34,018 bases of DNA from an uncultured Myxococcaceae bacterium (lineage in GTDB: Bacteria > Myxococcota_A > Polyangia > Polyangiales > Ga0077539). Below, one piece after another: positions 1 to 5,444 of this stretch. Below the pieces are notes generated by a model that made no database searches, was not told the DNA's origin, and saw only the letters and a program-made list of their open reading frames with translations. Position 1 is the first letter of the stretch; each line of letters opens with the position of its first letter. The position numbers and the translations under genes were made by a program. The stretch is from positions 1 to 34,018 of the forward strand of contig CAMFHP010000097.1 of assembly GCA_945952225.1 (NCBI GenBank). The letters run 5' to 3'.

Positions 1-426
1 ACCACAAACGTGCTCGGGTCCCGGATGTCGGTGCAGGGTGACCTGAACGGCGACGGGCTGGGGGATCTGGTGATGGCCTCGTCGTGTGACTGGGACATCG
101 CACGTCCGTTGGCGACCTGCTGGTCGACGAACGCGTATTTCTACGTGGGCACCCGTGCAGGGGTGCCCAACCGTGCGGTCACCTGGATCCTCGGGGAGGA
201 CATTCCGCACTACGGCATCGAAGCGACGGCGGTACCCGGGGATGTGAACGGAGACGGTTACGAGGATTTCGTGGGCGGTGCACCGTGGTATTCAGGGATG
301 GCGGAAGGGAGGGGATTCAGCGGGGCACTTCAGGTGTACTTCGGCGGTCCTGTTCTTGGGTGGGGTGAGCCGGATCAACTCGTTCCGTCGGTGGGTGGTG
401 TTGGGGCTGGGACCAGGTTGTACTGA
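1..426 (+). CDS. FG-GAP/VCBS repeat protein, C-terminal part (gene begins before the window)
   Basis: The reading frame is open from base 1 to a TGA at 424-426, so only the last 141 residues are visible. Two FG-GAP-type calcium-binding loops can be seen, GDLNGDGLGDLV and GDVNGDGYEDFV, each followed by hydrophobic beta-strand sequence and the typical glycine-rich FGG turn (VYFGG). Such repeats form extracellular beta-propeller blades, so the protein is probably secreted or on the cell surface. The gene is convergent with the FG-GAP lipoprotein gene at 5421-7004, and the DNA between them is filled with repeats and mobile elements. The protein stops soon after a blade, at GAGTRLY, which could be natural. 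I cannot tell whether a further blade was lost. No function is assigned. Confidence 0.75.
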   Translation, partial: TTNVLGSRMSVQGDLNGDGLGDLVMASSCDWDIARPLATCWSTNAYFYVGTRAGVPNRAVTWILGEDIPHYGIEATAVPGDVNGDGYEDFVGGAPWYSGMAEGRGFSGALQVYFGGPVLGWGEPDQLVPSVGGVGAGTRLY

Positions 427-470
427 AGAGGAGAACGTCATGGGATGCACCAGCACAGCGCGCACGAGGG

Positions 471-574
471 TGCCCCGTGCTCCCCGAAGTGGGCGAAGGG
501 AATGCAGCGTCGGAGGCGACTCCGACGCGACCGCACACACCAGCCCGGGGTGACCAACGGGAACCCCGGGGCCA
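471..574 (+). repeat. Palindromic intergenic repeat, unit 1 (intact)
   Basis: This unit holds two hairpins. Hairpin A at 507-528 has perfect 9-bp arms GCGTCGGAG and CTCCGACGC around a GCGA loop. Hairpin B at 544-570 has arms CCCGGGGT and ACCCCGGG. A leader resembling CCGTGCTCCCC and GGGCGA precedes hairpin A. The same order (leader, A, B) recurs at 729-789 joined to 2062-2115, and the leader plus a decayed A recurs at 2130-2190. No credible gene covers 427-831, so this is REP-like intergenic DNA lying between convergent genes. Confidence 0.75.
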
Positions 575-584
575 TGGAGCGCAC

Positions 585-652
585 GGAGCCCATCGCAGTG
601 AGAGCGCATGGGGCCCATCGCAGTGAGCGCGCATGGAGCCCATGGAGCGCAT
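585..652 (+). repeat. 25-bp tandem repeat, about 2.7 copies
   Basis: Two consecutive 25-bp copies at 585-609 and 610-634 share the core GCCCATCGCAGTGAG and end in GCGCAT. A shortened third copy follows at 635-652. They lie between hairpin B of unit 1 and an inverted copy of the same hairpin. Nothing coding is visible here. Confidence 0.7.
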
Positions 653-677
653 GGCGCGCATCGCCTTGCAGGGGCAG

Positions 678-703
678 CCGGGGTTCCCTGCGGTCACCCC
701 GGG
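678..703 (-). repeat. Inverted copy of hairpin B
   Basis: This is the reverse complement of hairpin B at 544-570, with CCGGGGTTCCC on the left and TCACCCCGGG on the right. Only the central few bases differ. Together with 544-570 it makes a large inverted repeat around the 25-bp tandem array. Confidence 0.7.
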
Positions 704-728
704 CAAGGGTAGGAATCGCACCGGGCGC

Positions 729-789
729 TGCCCGGCGCTCCCAGACGCGAGCGCAGCGGGCGACGGTCATGCAGCGTCGGAGGCCACTC
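729..789 (+). repeat. Palindromic repeat, unit 2, left half (split by the IS3 element)
   Basis: The leader CCCGGCGCTCCC, then GGGCGA, then the left arm of hairpin A (774-782) and loop GCCA are present. The unit stops after CTC at 787-789, where the insertion sequence begins. The right half resumes at 2062 with CTCCGACGC. Removing the element and one CTC restores a complete hairpin A. Confidence 0.8.
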
Positions 790-815
790 TGGACTTCCCT
801 CGGTTCGGTTGACAC
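790..815 (+). repeat. IS3 element left inverted repeat
   Basis: It begins TGGACTTCCCTC and ends GGTTGACAC. It matches the reverse complement of 2036-2061 at 20 of 26 positions. The first four bases and the TTGACA block are the best conserved. Confidence 0.85.
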
Positions 816-831
816 CCCCGAGGAGACGAGG

Positions 832-1164
832 ATGCGCGGACCGAAGCAGCAATACACCCCAGAGTTCCGCACCGACGCGATCGCGATGGTGCGACGCGGA
901 GAGCGTACGATCCGCGAGGTCGCCCAGGCCCTCGGCGTGAACTTCTGGACGCTACGAGGGTGGTGCCACCAGGACGCCATGAAACCCACCACATCCCCCG
1001 CCAGGACCTCCAGCAAGGCCCCCGAAGGCAACGAGTCGCTGGAGGAGAAGATCCGCCGCCTGGAGCGCGAGGTCGCTCAGCTCAAGAAGACCAACGCACA
1101 GCTCGAGATGGACAGGGCCATTCTAAAAAAAGCGGCGGCCTTCTTCGCGAAGGAGAGCGGGTGA
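832..1164 (+). CDS. IS3-family transposase OrfA (helix-turn-helix subunit)
   Basis: This 110-residue protein is the usual size for OrfA. The N-terminal half (YTPEFRTDAIAMVRRGERTIREVAQALGVNFWTLRGW) is the typical helix-turn-helix that binds the terminal repeats. The C-terminal half (EEKIRRLEREVAQLKKTNAQLE) is a leucine-zipper-like coiled coil used for multimerisation, followed by AILKKAAAFFAKES. The ATG at 832 lies 16 bp inside the left inverted repeat and follows a GGAG-like site (GAGGAGACGAGG). Upstream in-frame codons would run into the repeat DNA outside the element, so they are not used. The TGA at 1162-1164 overlaps the GTG start of orfB. Confidence 0.93.
   Translation: MRGPKQQYTPEFRTDAIAMVRRGERTIREVAQALGVNFWTLRGWCHQDAMKPTTSPARTSSKAPEGNESLEEKIRRLEREVAQLKKTNAQLEMDRAILKKAAAFFAKESG
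1125..1131 (+). promoter_or_regulatory. Programmed -1 frameshift site (A7) of the IS3 element
   Basis: Seven adenines after ATTCT lie in the A AAA AAA phase of the orfA frame. Slippage by -1 continues as K-S-G-G-L-L-R-E-G-E-R-V-K and enters orfB, giving the OrfAB fusion transposase. This is the known expression mode of IS3-family elements. Confidence 0.85.
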
Positions 1165-2033
1165 AGTTCGCCTTCATCTACGCGGAGAAGGATCACTTTC
1201 CCATCGCTGCGCTCTGTCGGGTGCTCGGCGTCACGCGCCAGGGCTACTACGCCTTCACGCGGCGTCCGACGAGCAGGCGCGCGCAGCGAGAGAGCGAGCT
1301 GGTGGAGCGCGTACGGCGCGTCTTCGACGAGAGCCACGGCCGCTACGGCAGCCCGCGCGTGATCGCTCAACTCGAGCGCGAGGGCGTTCGTGTTGGCAAG
1401 CGTCGCGTCGAGCGGATCATGCGCGGTCTCGGACTGTGCGCCTCCCGTCCGCGGAGAACGCGTACGACGACGCGCGCCAACGAGCGCCACGCGGTCGAGG
1501 AGAACGTGCTGGCGCGCGACTTCACGGCGAGTCGTCCGAACGAGCGCTGGGTGACGGACATCACGTACGTGTGGACCGACGAGGGCTGGGCCTACCTCGC
1601 GGTGCTTGTGGACCTGTGCTCGCGGGCCGTCGTGGGCTGGTCGCTCGATGACTCGCTGTCGACGCGTCTGCCGCTGGCCGCGCTGGAGATGGCGGTCGTG
1701 CGTCGGCGTCCGACGGTGGGCCTGCTGCATCACTCGGATCGCGGCTGTCAGTACACGAGCCAGCAGTACCGTGAGGCGCTGCGCAAGCACGGCGTGGTGG
1801 TGAGCATGAGCCGCAAGGGAAACTGCTGGGACAACGCCGTGGCCGAGAGCTTCTTCGCGACGATCAAGCGCGAGCTGCTGCGACGTCAGCGATGGACGTC
1901 GCGACGAGCGCTTCGCGCCGCGGTCTTCGAGTACATCGAGGCCTTCTACAACCGCCGACGACTGCACTCGTCGATCGGCTACAAGACCCCCGCCGAGGTC
2001 GAGCGTGGTTATCCGCGCCAGGCTGTGGCATGA
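1161..2033 (+). CDS. IS3-family transposase OrfB (DDE catalytic subunit)
   Basis: Translated from GTG 1161 this gives 290 residues, but in practice it is probably made as the OrfAB fusion by -1 frameshift. An N-terminal HTH_21-like segment (about 45-95, ESHGRYGSPRV and GKRRVERIMRGLGL) precedes an RNase-H-fold integrase core. The catalytic triad is D133 (WVTDITYV), D193 (HHSDRGCQYTS) and E229 (WDNAVAESFF). The second and third residues are separated by 35 residues, the D-35-E spacing of this family. The C-terminal motif YNRRRLHSSIGYKTPAEVE is also typical. The stop at 2031-2033 leaves 28 bp to the end of the element. No inactivating mutation is visible. Confidence 0.95.
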   Translation: MKFAFIYAEKDHFPIAALCRVLGVTRQGYYAFTRRPTSRRAQRESELVERVRRVFDESHGRYGSPRVIAQLEREGVRVGKRRVERIMRGLGLCASRPRRTRTTTRANERHAVEENVLARDFTASRPNERWVTDITYVWTDEGWAYLAVLVDLCSRAVVGWSLDDSLSTRLPLAALEMAVVRRRPTVGLLHHSDRGCQYTSQQYREALRKHGVVVSMSRKGNCWDNAVAESFFATIKRELLRRQRWTSRRALRAAVFEYIEAFYNRRRLHSSIGYKTPAEVERGYPRQAVA

Positions 2034-2035
2034 AC

Positions 2036-2061
2036 CTGTCAACGAAACTGGGGGAACTCCA
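2036..2061 (-). repeat. IS3 element right inverted repeat
   Basis: It begins CTGTCAACGAAACTG and ends GAACTCCA. It pairs with 790-815 and is followed directly by the CTC duplication at 2062-2064. Confidence 0.85.
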
Positions 2062-2115
2062 CTCCGACGCGACCGCGTGCGGTTGTCCGGGGTGACCAAC
2101 GGAAACCCCGGGGCC
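2062..2115 (+). repeat. Palindromic repeat, unit 2, right half
   Basis: This continues hairpin A (CTCCGACGC, 2062-2070). After GACCGC it contains hairpin B at 2087-2112, whose arms CCGGGGT and ACCCCGG surround GACCAACGGAA. It matches 520-574 of unit 1 closely and so is the displaced half of the unit at 729-789. Confidence 0.75.
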
Positions 2116-2129
2116 AGCGGGCGCAGCGC

Positions 2130-2190
2130 GGCCCGGCGCTCCCACAAGCGGGCGAGGTGAATGCAGCGCCGGAGGCGACTTCGTGACGTC
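2130..2190 (+). repeat. Palindromic repeat, unit 3 (decayed, lacks hairpin B)
   Basis: The leader GCCCGGCGCTCCCAC, then AGCGGGCGA and ATGCAGCG, is well conserved. The 3' arm of hairpin A has drifted (CTTCGTGAC instead of CTCCGACGC) and hairpin B is absent. From 2191 to 2257 I see nothing recognisable; it would be the 3' flank of the original FG-GAP lipoprotein gene. Confidence 0.6.
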
Positions 2191-2257
2191 ACCCTCGCTC
2201 ACGCCCTTCGATGCGCGCTCGCGGAATGCGCATCGGGCAGGTCACGGGGAGGTGCGC

Positions 2258-2358
2258 TCACGGCGCGAGCGCGTCGCGGAGGCCATCGGGGCCGCCGCGC
2301 ATGTCGACGGCCCACGTCAGGACGTCGGGCATCCCCTCCACCGCGGGTCCGTACCACC
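2258..2358 (-). pseudogene. Severed C-terminal end of the FG-GAP lipoprotein gene (partner of 5421-7004)
   Basis: Reading the - strand from the target duplication gives W-Y and then 30 codons, starting GPAVEGMPDVLTWAVD and ending LRDALAP, then TGA at 2260-2258. The lipoprotein gene at 5421-7004 reads ...DDGYDDVRWY up to the other copy of the duplication GTACCACC (5445-5452). Removing the transposon and one duplication joins the two pieces in the same frame as ...DDVRWYGPAVEGMPDV... This stretch has no start of its own and is no longer expressed with its gene. The join is an inference from sequence geometry, but frame and duplication agree exactly. Confidence 0.8.
2351..2358. repeat. Target-site duplication GTACCACC, left copy
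   Basis: It is identical to 5445-5452 in direct orientation. The two copies immediately abut the outer ends of the inverted repeats at 2359 and 5444. Neither boundary can be shifted by a base while keeping an 8-bp match. An 8-bp duplication is the hallmark length for IS1595-family transposition. Confidence 0.88.
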
Positions 2359-2423
2359 TATGCCTATCCGGTCTGGACCTAACGCTCGCGCGCGCTGATC
2401 GGGCAAGTTCCGTGCGTGCCACG
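2359..2423 (+). repeat. Transposon terminal inverted repeat, left
   Basis: It starts TATGCCTATCCGGTC and ends CGTGCGTGCCACG. It aligns without gaps to the reverse complement of 5380-5444 with nine mismatches, none in the first 25 positions. From 2424 to about 2487 no gene is visible, only the inward TTGACGC motif at 2449-2455. Confidence 0.88.
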
Positions 2424-2487
2424 ATGTAGGCGACGGCGCACCCTGTCGTTGACGCGGTAGCCTGCCGAGAACTCGCATCGCCGCGCC

Positions 2488-2509
2488 TACCCTACGCACA
2501 CTGTAGGTA
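2488..2509. promoter_or_regulatory. Dyad abutting the start of the GIY-YIG-like gene
   Basis: TACCCTAC (2488-2495) and GTAGGTA (2503-2509) form an inverted repeat with a one-base bulge. It ends on the first base of the start codon. A position over the start suggests an operator or translational control element. There is no obvious Shine-Dalgarno sequence here. This is a weak call from symmetry alone. Confidence 0.35.
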
Positions 2510-3045
2510 TGCGCCCTCTCCCGCCCCTTGTGATCCCTGAGACCCTCAACCCACAACACGCGGAGCTCCTGCGAGGCCACCGATTCGAGAGCGCCGGGAC
2601 CGTCGCCCATGTGCTCTCCGATGACGAGTACGACGGTATCCGAGCCCTCTACGCGATCACCAACCCGGCGAAGACCGCCGTCGTGTACGTGGGCGAGAGC
2701 GAAGCCGGGCGCGACATCCGAGGGCGCATCAAGGCGCACATGAACGCCCGAGACAAGGCCGGGAACATCGAGGCTGACTCCCTCGTGTTCGTTCACGTCA
2801 TGGTGACGGAGTACATGGTGCTCGACGCTTTCGAGCACGCGACCGGAGGTCTCCCGCTGCTCAACCACCACAAGACCATGAAGCACGCGCTCCACCCCGG
2901 ACGAAAGCTCAACGGCATCGAGGCAATCCGAGCCGCACGCGAGCATCGCGCGCAACGACGTGCGGAGAAGCAGGCGGCGGCGACCGTGAAGGCCGACGCG
3001 CCGCCCGCGCCACTCGCGACGGAGAAGCCCCGCAAGCGGGGGTAG
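2509..3045 (+). CDS. GIY-YIG-like nuclease-domain protein (transposon passenger)
   Basis: This 178-residue protein has the layout of a GIY-YIG domain: LYAIT (47-51) in place of GIY, VVYVGES (58-64) in place of YIG, R73 and H77 in the first helix (RIKAH), a glutamate E109 (DAFEH) and N119 (PLLNHH). All the key positions of the family are therefore filled by plausible residues. The GIY and YIG triads themselves are degenerate, so nuclease activity is possible but unproven. The C-terminal 40 residues are basic and low-complexity (REHRAQRRAEK...KPRKRG), as in DNA-binding tails. The gene lies inside the transposon and converges on the transposase gene with 17 bp between stops. No good ribosome binding site precedes the ATG, and a dyad overlaps it. 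A role in transposon maintenance or target cleavage would be inference. Confidence 0.7.
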   Translation: MRPLPPLVIPETLNPQHAELLRGHRFESAGTVAHVLSDDEYDGIRALYAITNPAKTAVVYVGESEAGRDIRGRIKAHMNARDKAGNIEADSLVFVHVMVTEYMVLDAFEHATGGLPLLNHHKTMKHALHPGRKLNGIEAIRAAREHRAQRRAEKQAAATVKADAPPAPLATEKPRKRG

Positions 3046-3062
3046 AGGGCGGCGCGCGGCGT

Positions 3063-4202
3063 TCATCGGCGGTTGGTCCATCGACGGCGCTTCGCGGGCC
3101 TCTGGCGCCCCGTGGGGACGCCCTGCGCGGCCTCTGCGTCGTTGCGCTTGTGCTCCCAATCGCCGCCGTAGAGCCCCTCGTAGGTCGGGCCTCGCGAGAC
3201 GCTCCCGATCCCGAGCACAGAGGCGAACGAGGTCATCGGGTAGAAGCGCCGGTTGAAGCGGAATACGTACTCGTTGAGATAGGTCTGAAGGTGTTGCGGG
3301 GAGACTCCGTGATGCGTGCCTCGCAACCAGGTCTTGAGGTTCGAGATGACGATGTGGACCATCGGCAGCCACTCCTTCGTGGCCGCAGCATCGCCGTGGA
3401 GCACCTTGCATTGATGCTTGTAGCCGAACGCTTGCAGGTAGTCGTAGCCGTTGCAGCCGTCCGTTCGCACGACGGACCCCACGAGCACGTTCTCCCGCAC
3501 GAAAGGCTCCAGTTCGGCGCGTTCGCGACTCACTACATGGCGCATCCGAACGCGGCCCGCGTAGTAGCTCGCCCGTCCCTTCTTCGGCGTCGCACGCTCG
3601 CGCACCTCGACGGCGATCACCACAAGGGAGGCGTCCGTCACGCCGCGTCCCTTGCCGATGGTCTTGCCGCCGATCCACGCCTCATCGACCTCGACGGGGT
3701 ATGGATCACCGATGGAGTCGCGCTCCAGTTCAGGGCGCATCATCCCCGCGCGCAGTTTATGGAGCATCTGGAACGCTGTCTCGTACCGCGAGAGCCCCAT
3801 CTGCCGCTGGAACTGGAGCGCGCTCATGCCGGGGGTCTGCGTCGTCACGAGATAGGCGGCGTTGAACCACAGTTGAAGCGGCTGCTTCGTCTTGTGCATC
3901 ACCGTCCCCGCAGTCAGGGACGTTTCCTTCTTGCACGCACGACACTCCAGAATCGCAGGGTGCGCTGCGAATCGGTAGGGCTCTCCCTTGGTGCCGCACG
4001 ACGGGCACACGAACCCATCGGGCCACCGCACACGCTCCATGTAGTCCGCGCACGCCGCCTCGTTCGGAAACATCCGTTGGAAGTCGAGCATGGAGCGCGG
4101 CTGCTCCGCGGGACGGCGAGGCGAGCGCTTCGGGGCGTCACCGTCGTTGCGCTTGCGAGGGCCGCGCTTCCGGGCGCTGCGTTTGGGGCGTGGGGTGGTC
4201 AT
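3063..4202 (-). CDS. IS1595-family (ISXO2-like) transposase
   Basis: This 379-residue enzyme probably moves the surrounding transposon. An Arg/Lys-rich N-terminus (1-36) precedes a zinc ribbon with C66-x2-C69 (CPSC) and C87-x2-C90 (CRAC). The RNase-H-fold DDE-type core follows: D173 (VEVDEAWIGGK), D248 (VRTDGCNGYD), then HIVISNLKTWLRGTHHGV and YLNEYVFRFNRR. The third catalytic position appears to be N288 in SNLK, as in the DDN(K) members of the family, rather than Glu. The ATG at 4202 is chosen because AGGAACC lies about 8 bases before it and the alternative upstream frame adds unrelated sequence. The reading frame is intact. A TTGACA hexamer on the - strand near 4260 could be a -35 box, but no convincing -10 follows. 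Confidence 0.93.
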   Translation of the reverse strand: MTTPRPKRSARKRGPRKRNDGDAPKRSPRRPAEQPRSMLDFQRMFPNEAACADYMERVRWPDGFVCPSCGTKGEPYRFAAHPAILECRACKKETSLTAGTVMHKTKQPLQLWFNAAYLVTTQTPGMSALQFQRQMGLSRYETAFQMLHKLRAGMMRPELERDSIGDPYPVEVDEAWIGGKTIGKGRGVTDASLVVIAVEVRERATPKKGRASYYAGRVRMRHVVSRERAELEPFVRENVLVGSVVRTDGCNGYDYLQAFGYKHQCKVLHGDAAATKEWLPMVHIVISNLKTWLRGTHHGVSPQHLQTYLNEYVFRFNRRFYPMTSFASVLGIGSVSRGPTYEGLYGGDWEHKRNDAEAAQGVPTGRQRPAKRRRWTNRR

Positions 4203-4292
4203 CGGTGAGGTTCCTGCGCGACTGGAGCTCCTGACGTTGTGCCTTGAAAAGCGGCAAAATGTCAACGCCTCGCATCGCTGCATTGTATGCTG

Positions 4293-4427
4293 TCACTCGC
4301 GGCGATACCACCTATGGCGATATTGCCTGACAGCCCATCGCACGAATCGACTCCAGATCATCGCTCCAAGGAATGCGGCGACAGCGATTCCGGCGATTGC
4401 TCTAACCCAAATGGGCTGACTGGTCAT
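4293..4427 (-). CDS. Small single-span membrane peptide, 44 residues (transposon passenger)
   Basis: The peptide begins MTSQPIWVRAIAGIAVAAFL and ends VRQYRHRWYRRE. It has one hydrophobic segment of about 20 residues (5-25) followed by a strongly basic tail, so N-out/C-in topology is expected. A strong Shine-Dalgarno AGGAGA (opposite strand, 4432-4437) sits four bases before the ATG, which is the main reason for calling such a short gene. Longer in-frame upstream sequence is antisense to the next gene and is not needed. It starts only about 25 bp from the divergent unknown gene and precedes the transposase gene on the same strand. It could be a toxin-like or regulatory peptide; no family is recognised. 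Confidence 0.55.
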   Translation of the reverse strand: MTSQPIWVRAIAGIAVAAFLGAMIWSRFVRWAVRQYRHRWYRRE

Positions 4428-4452
4428 TGGTTCTCCTGACTGTGAGCGTGTG

Positions 4453-5331
4453 ATGACGCAAGAGAAAGAGACGAATCCGATTCTGAGGCTTCTGGCAAAG
4501 ACTACCGTTGGCGCGGCGATGGGGGCAGCAGGCGCAATCGCCGGAAGTGACATCAAGACTGGTGTGCTCGTCGGCGTGGTATCCGTCGCAGCAAGCGATG
4601 CAAAGCCCATCATGGAGATGAGCGGTGCGTATCGCGAGTGGCAAGCAGCAAAGCTGTGGGATCGAATCATCTCCACAGAAGATACGCACACCGAAGCGGT
4701 GAGAGCTGTTATCGATGACAGCATGAAAGGCGAGGTCAAGAGAGAGTTCGCGGCAGTGGTACTGGAGTCCGTTCGGCGCGTGGAAGACGTGTTGGATGAG
4801 GATGTGATTCCGTCGCTCGGAATCCTCATCCGTGACTACCTTGACCCGCTGCGTATGCCTGACACCTTCTGCCGCTCGGTGGCGAAGATGTTGGTTGACT
4901 GCGACGCACAGGGACTCGCCGACCTTCGTGCTACCGTAGCCACGGCCCGGAACGCGGAAGGCGGCTTCCCTGCCATCTCTCTTGTCTCGGCAGTCATTCC
5001 CGGTTCGGTGAACCCGAATGAGGACGCCGTGCCCGCAGTCGGCGCTACCCACGCGCTTATGGTGTCCGATGGCGCCAAGAGGCTCCCGGTCACTGTAAAG
5101 AGTACGGGTCGCAGCGGTCGCATTCAGGAGGTGACTATCGGAACCAAGGCGGCATCGGCGAGCGATGTCGCTAGTGTCCCCTACGACCGCGCCAGTCAGG
5201 TTGTGCAACGCCTCGGGATGGTCGGGATCGGCGCCCCTCACGGAGTATGGGGGGCGGAAGGTGTCAATGTGAGGCGCGAGGTCATGGAGCGTCTCGCGGT
5301 GATCCTCGGCGCCGAGACGCCCACTACCTGA
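4453..5331 (+). CDS. Unknown protein with N-terminal glycine-rich hydrophobic segment (transposon passenger)
   Basis: This 292-residue protein is not recognised. After a charged start (MTQEKETNP) there is a Gly/Ala-rich hydrophobic stretch (about 18-48, TTVGAAMGAAGAIAGS...VLVGVVSVAAS) that resembles a glycine zipper or membrane hairpin. A helical, charged region follows (about 55-150, LWDRIISTEDTHTEAVRAV, then RVEDVLDEDVIP), then a more mixed C-terminal half. GTG at 4450 is an equally possible start; ATG 4453 has a weak GTGAG six bases upstream. Its A/T-rich codons differ clearly from the host genes, which indicates foreign origin. It lies between the membrane peptide gene and the right inverted repeat. 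Cargo of a mobile element with membrane and helical parts could be a defence or immunity factor, but nothing in the sequence proves that. Confidence 0.75.
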   Translation: MTQEKETNPILRLLAKTTVGAAMGAAGAIAGSDIKTGVLVGVVSVAASDAKPIMEMSGAYREWQAAKLWDRIISTEDTHTEAVRAVIDDSMKGEVKREFAAVVLESVRRVEDVLDEDVIPSLGILIRDYLDPLRMPDTFCRSVAKMLVDCDAQGLADLRATVATARNAEGGFPAISLVSAVIPGSVNPNEDAVPAVGATHALMVSDGAKRLPVTVKSTGRSGRIQEVTIGTKAASASDVASVPYDRASQVVQRLGMVGIGAPHGVWGAEGVNVRREVMERLAVILGAETPTT

Positions 5332-5379
5332 CTGCGCGGCGACGCATTGCGTCAATGACGGCGATACCCCCGCGAGGAG

Positions 5380-5444
5380 CGTAGCACGCACGGTTCTTGC
5401 CGAACCTGCGCGCGCGGGTGTTAGGTCCAGACCGGATAGGCATA
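5380..5444 (-). repeat. Transposon terminal inverted repeat, right
   Basis: This is the inverted partner of 2359-2423. Read on the - strand it begins TATGCCTATCC and supplies the last seven codons (YAYPVWT) and the TAA of the interrupted lipoprotein gene. Just past the stop it contains a small hairpin (GGTTC, loop GGCAA, GAACC) that the left repeat lacks. Confidence 0.88.

Larger units (their letters stand above)
790..2061 (+). mobile_element. Complete IS3-family insertion sequence, 1272 bp
   Basis: The element has 5'-TGG...CCA-3' termini and imperfect inverted repeats of 26 bp (790-815 and 2036-2061, 20 of 26 positions matching by eye). It carries overlapping orfA and orfB with an A7 slippage site, and a 3-bp direct repeat CTC lies at 787-789 and 2062-2064. 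All of these are standard for the IS3 family. Both reading frames and both ends look intact, so it may still be active or have moved recently. The insertion point is within the 3' arm of a palindromic intergenic hairpin. Confidence 0.93.
2359..5444. mobile_element. IS1595-family transposon with three passenger genes, 3086 bp
   Basis: Terminal inverted repeats of 65 bp (2359-2423 and 5380-5444, 56 of 65 positions matching without gaps, the outer 25 identical) are flanked by an exact 8-bp direct repeat. Weaker inverted similarity continues inward through GTCGTTGACGC (2445-2455) and GTCATTGACGC on the opposite strand near 5349-5359. Inside are a GIY-YIG-like gene (+), the transposase (-), a 44-codon membrane-peptide gene (-) and an unknown gene (+). 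Composition is lower than the host genes (hand counts 38/60 GC at 2581-2640 and 32/60 at 4681-4740, against 47/60 in glyS at 9181-9240). From memory, many IS1595-family elements end in GG or CGG; these ends begin TATGCC, which may mark an unusual subgroup. The insertion interrupted the 3' end of an FG-GAP lipoprotein gene. Confidence 0.87.

Noticed and set aside
445-831. Extended N-terminus for IS3 orfA starting in the repeat region
   Set aside because: It would begin outside the insertion sequence and translate hairpin repeats. The ATG at 832 lies inside the element and begins the family's normal N-terminus.
1-2382. The idea that the YAYPVWT codons at 2359-2382 are the lost 3' end of the FG-GAP gene at 1-426
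   Set aside because: The 65-bp match to 5380-5444 is inverted, extends past the stop codon and is flanked by an 8-bp duplication, so it is a transposon end and not a gene remnant.
3028-3041. CCCCGC/GCGGGG inverted repeat at the end of the GIY-YIG-like gene as a terminator
   Set aside because: Only two bases separate the arms and no T-rich run follows on either strand, so it is not a convincing intrinsic terminator.
3150-4208. 352-codon + strand frame opposite the IS1595-type transposase
   Set aside because: The transposase on the - strand has its zinc ribbon and catalytic motifs intact; the + frame has none.
2306-4316. Direct repeat TACCACCTATG at 2352-2362 and 4306-4316
   Set aside because: I first tested it as a target duplication for a shorter element. 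No inverted repeats accompany it, and an 11-mer match is expected by chance in several kb. The 8-bp repeat abutting the 65-bp inverted repeats explains the boundary better.
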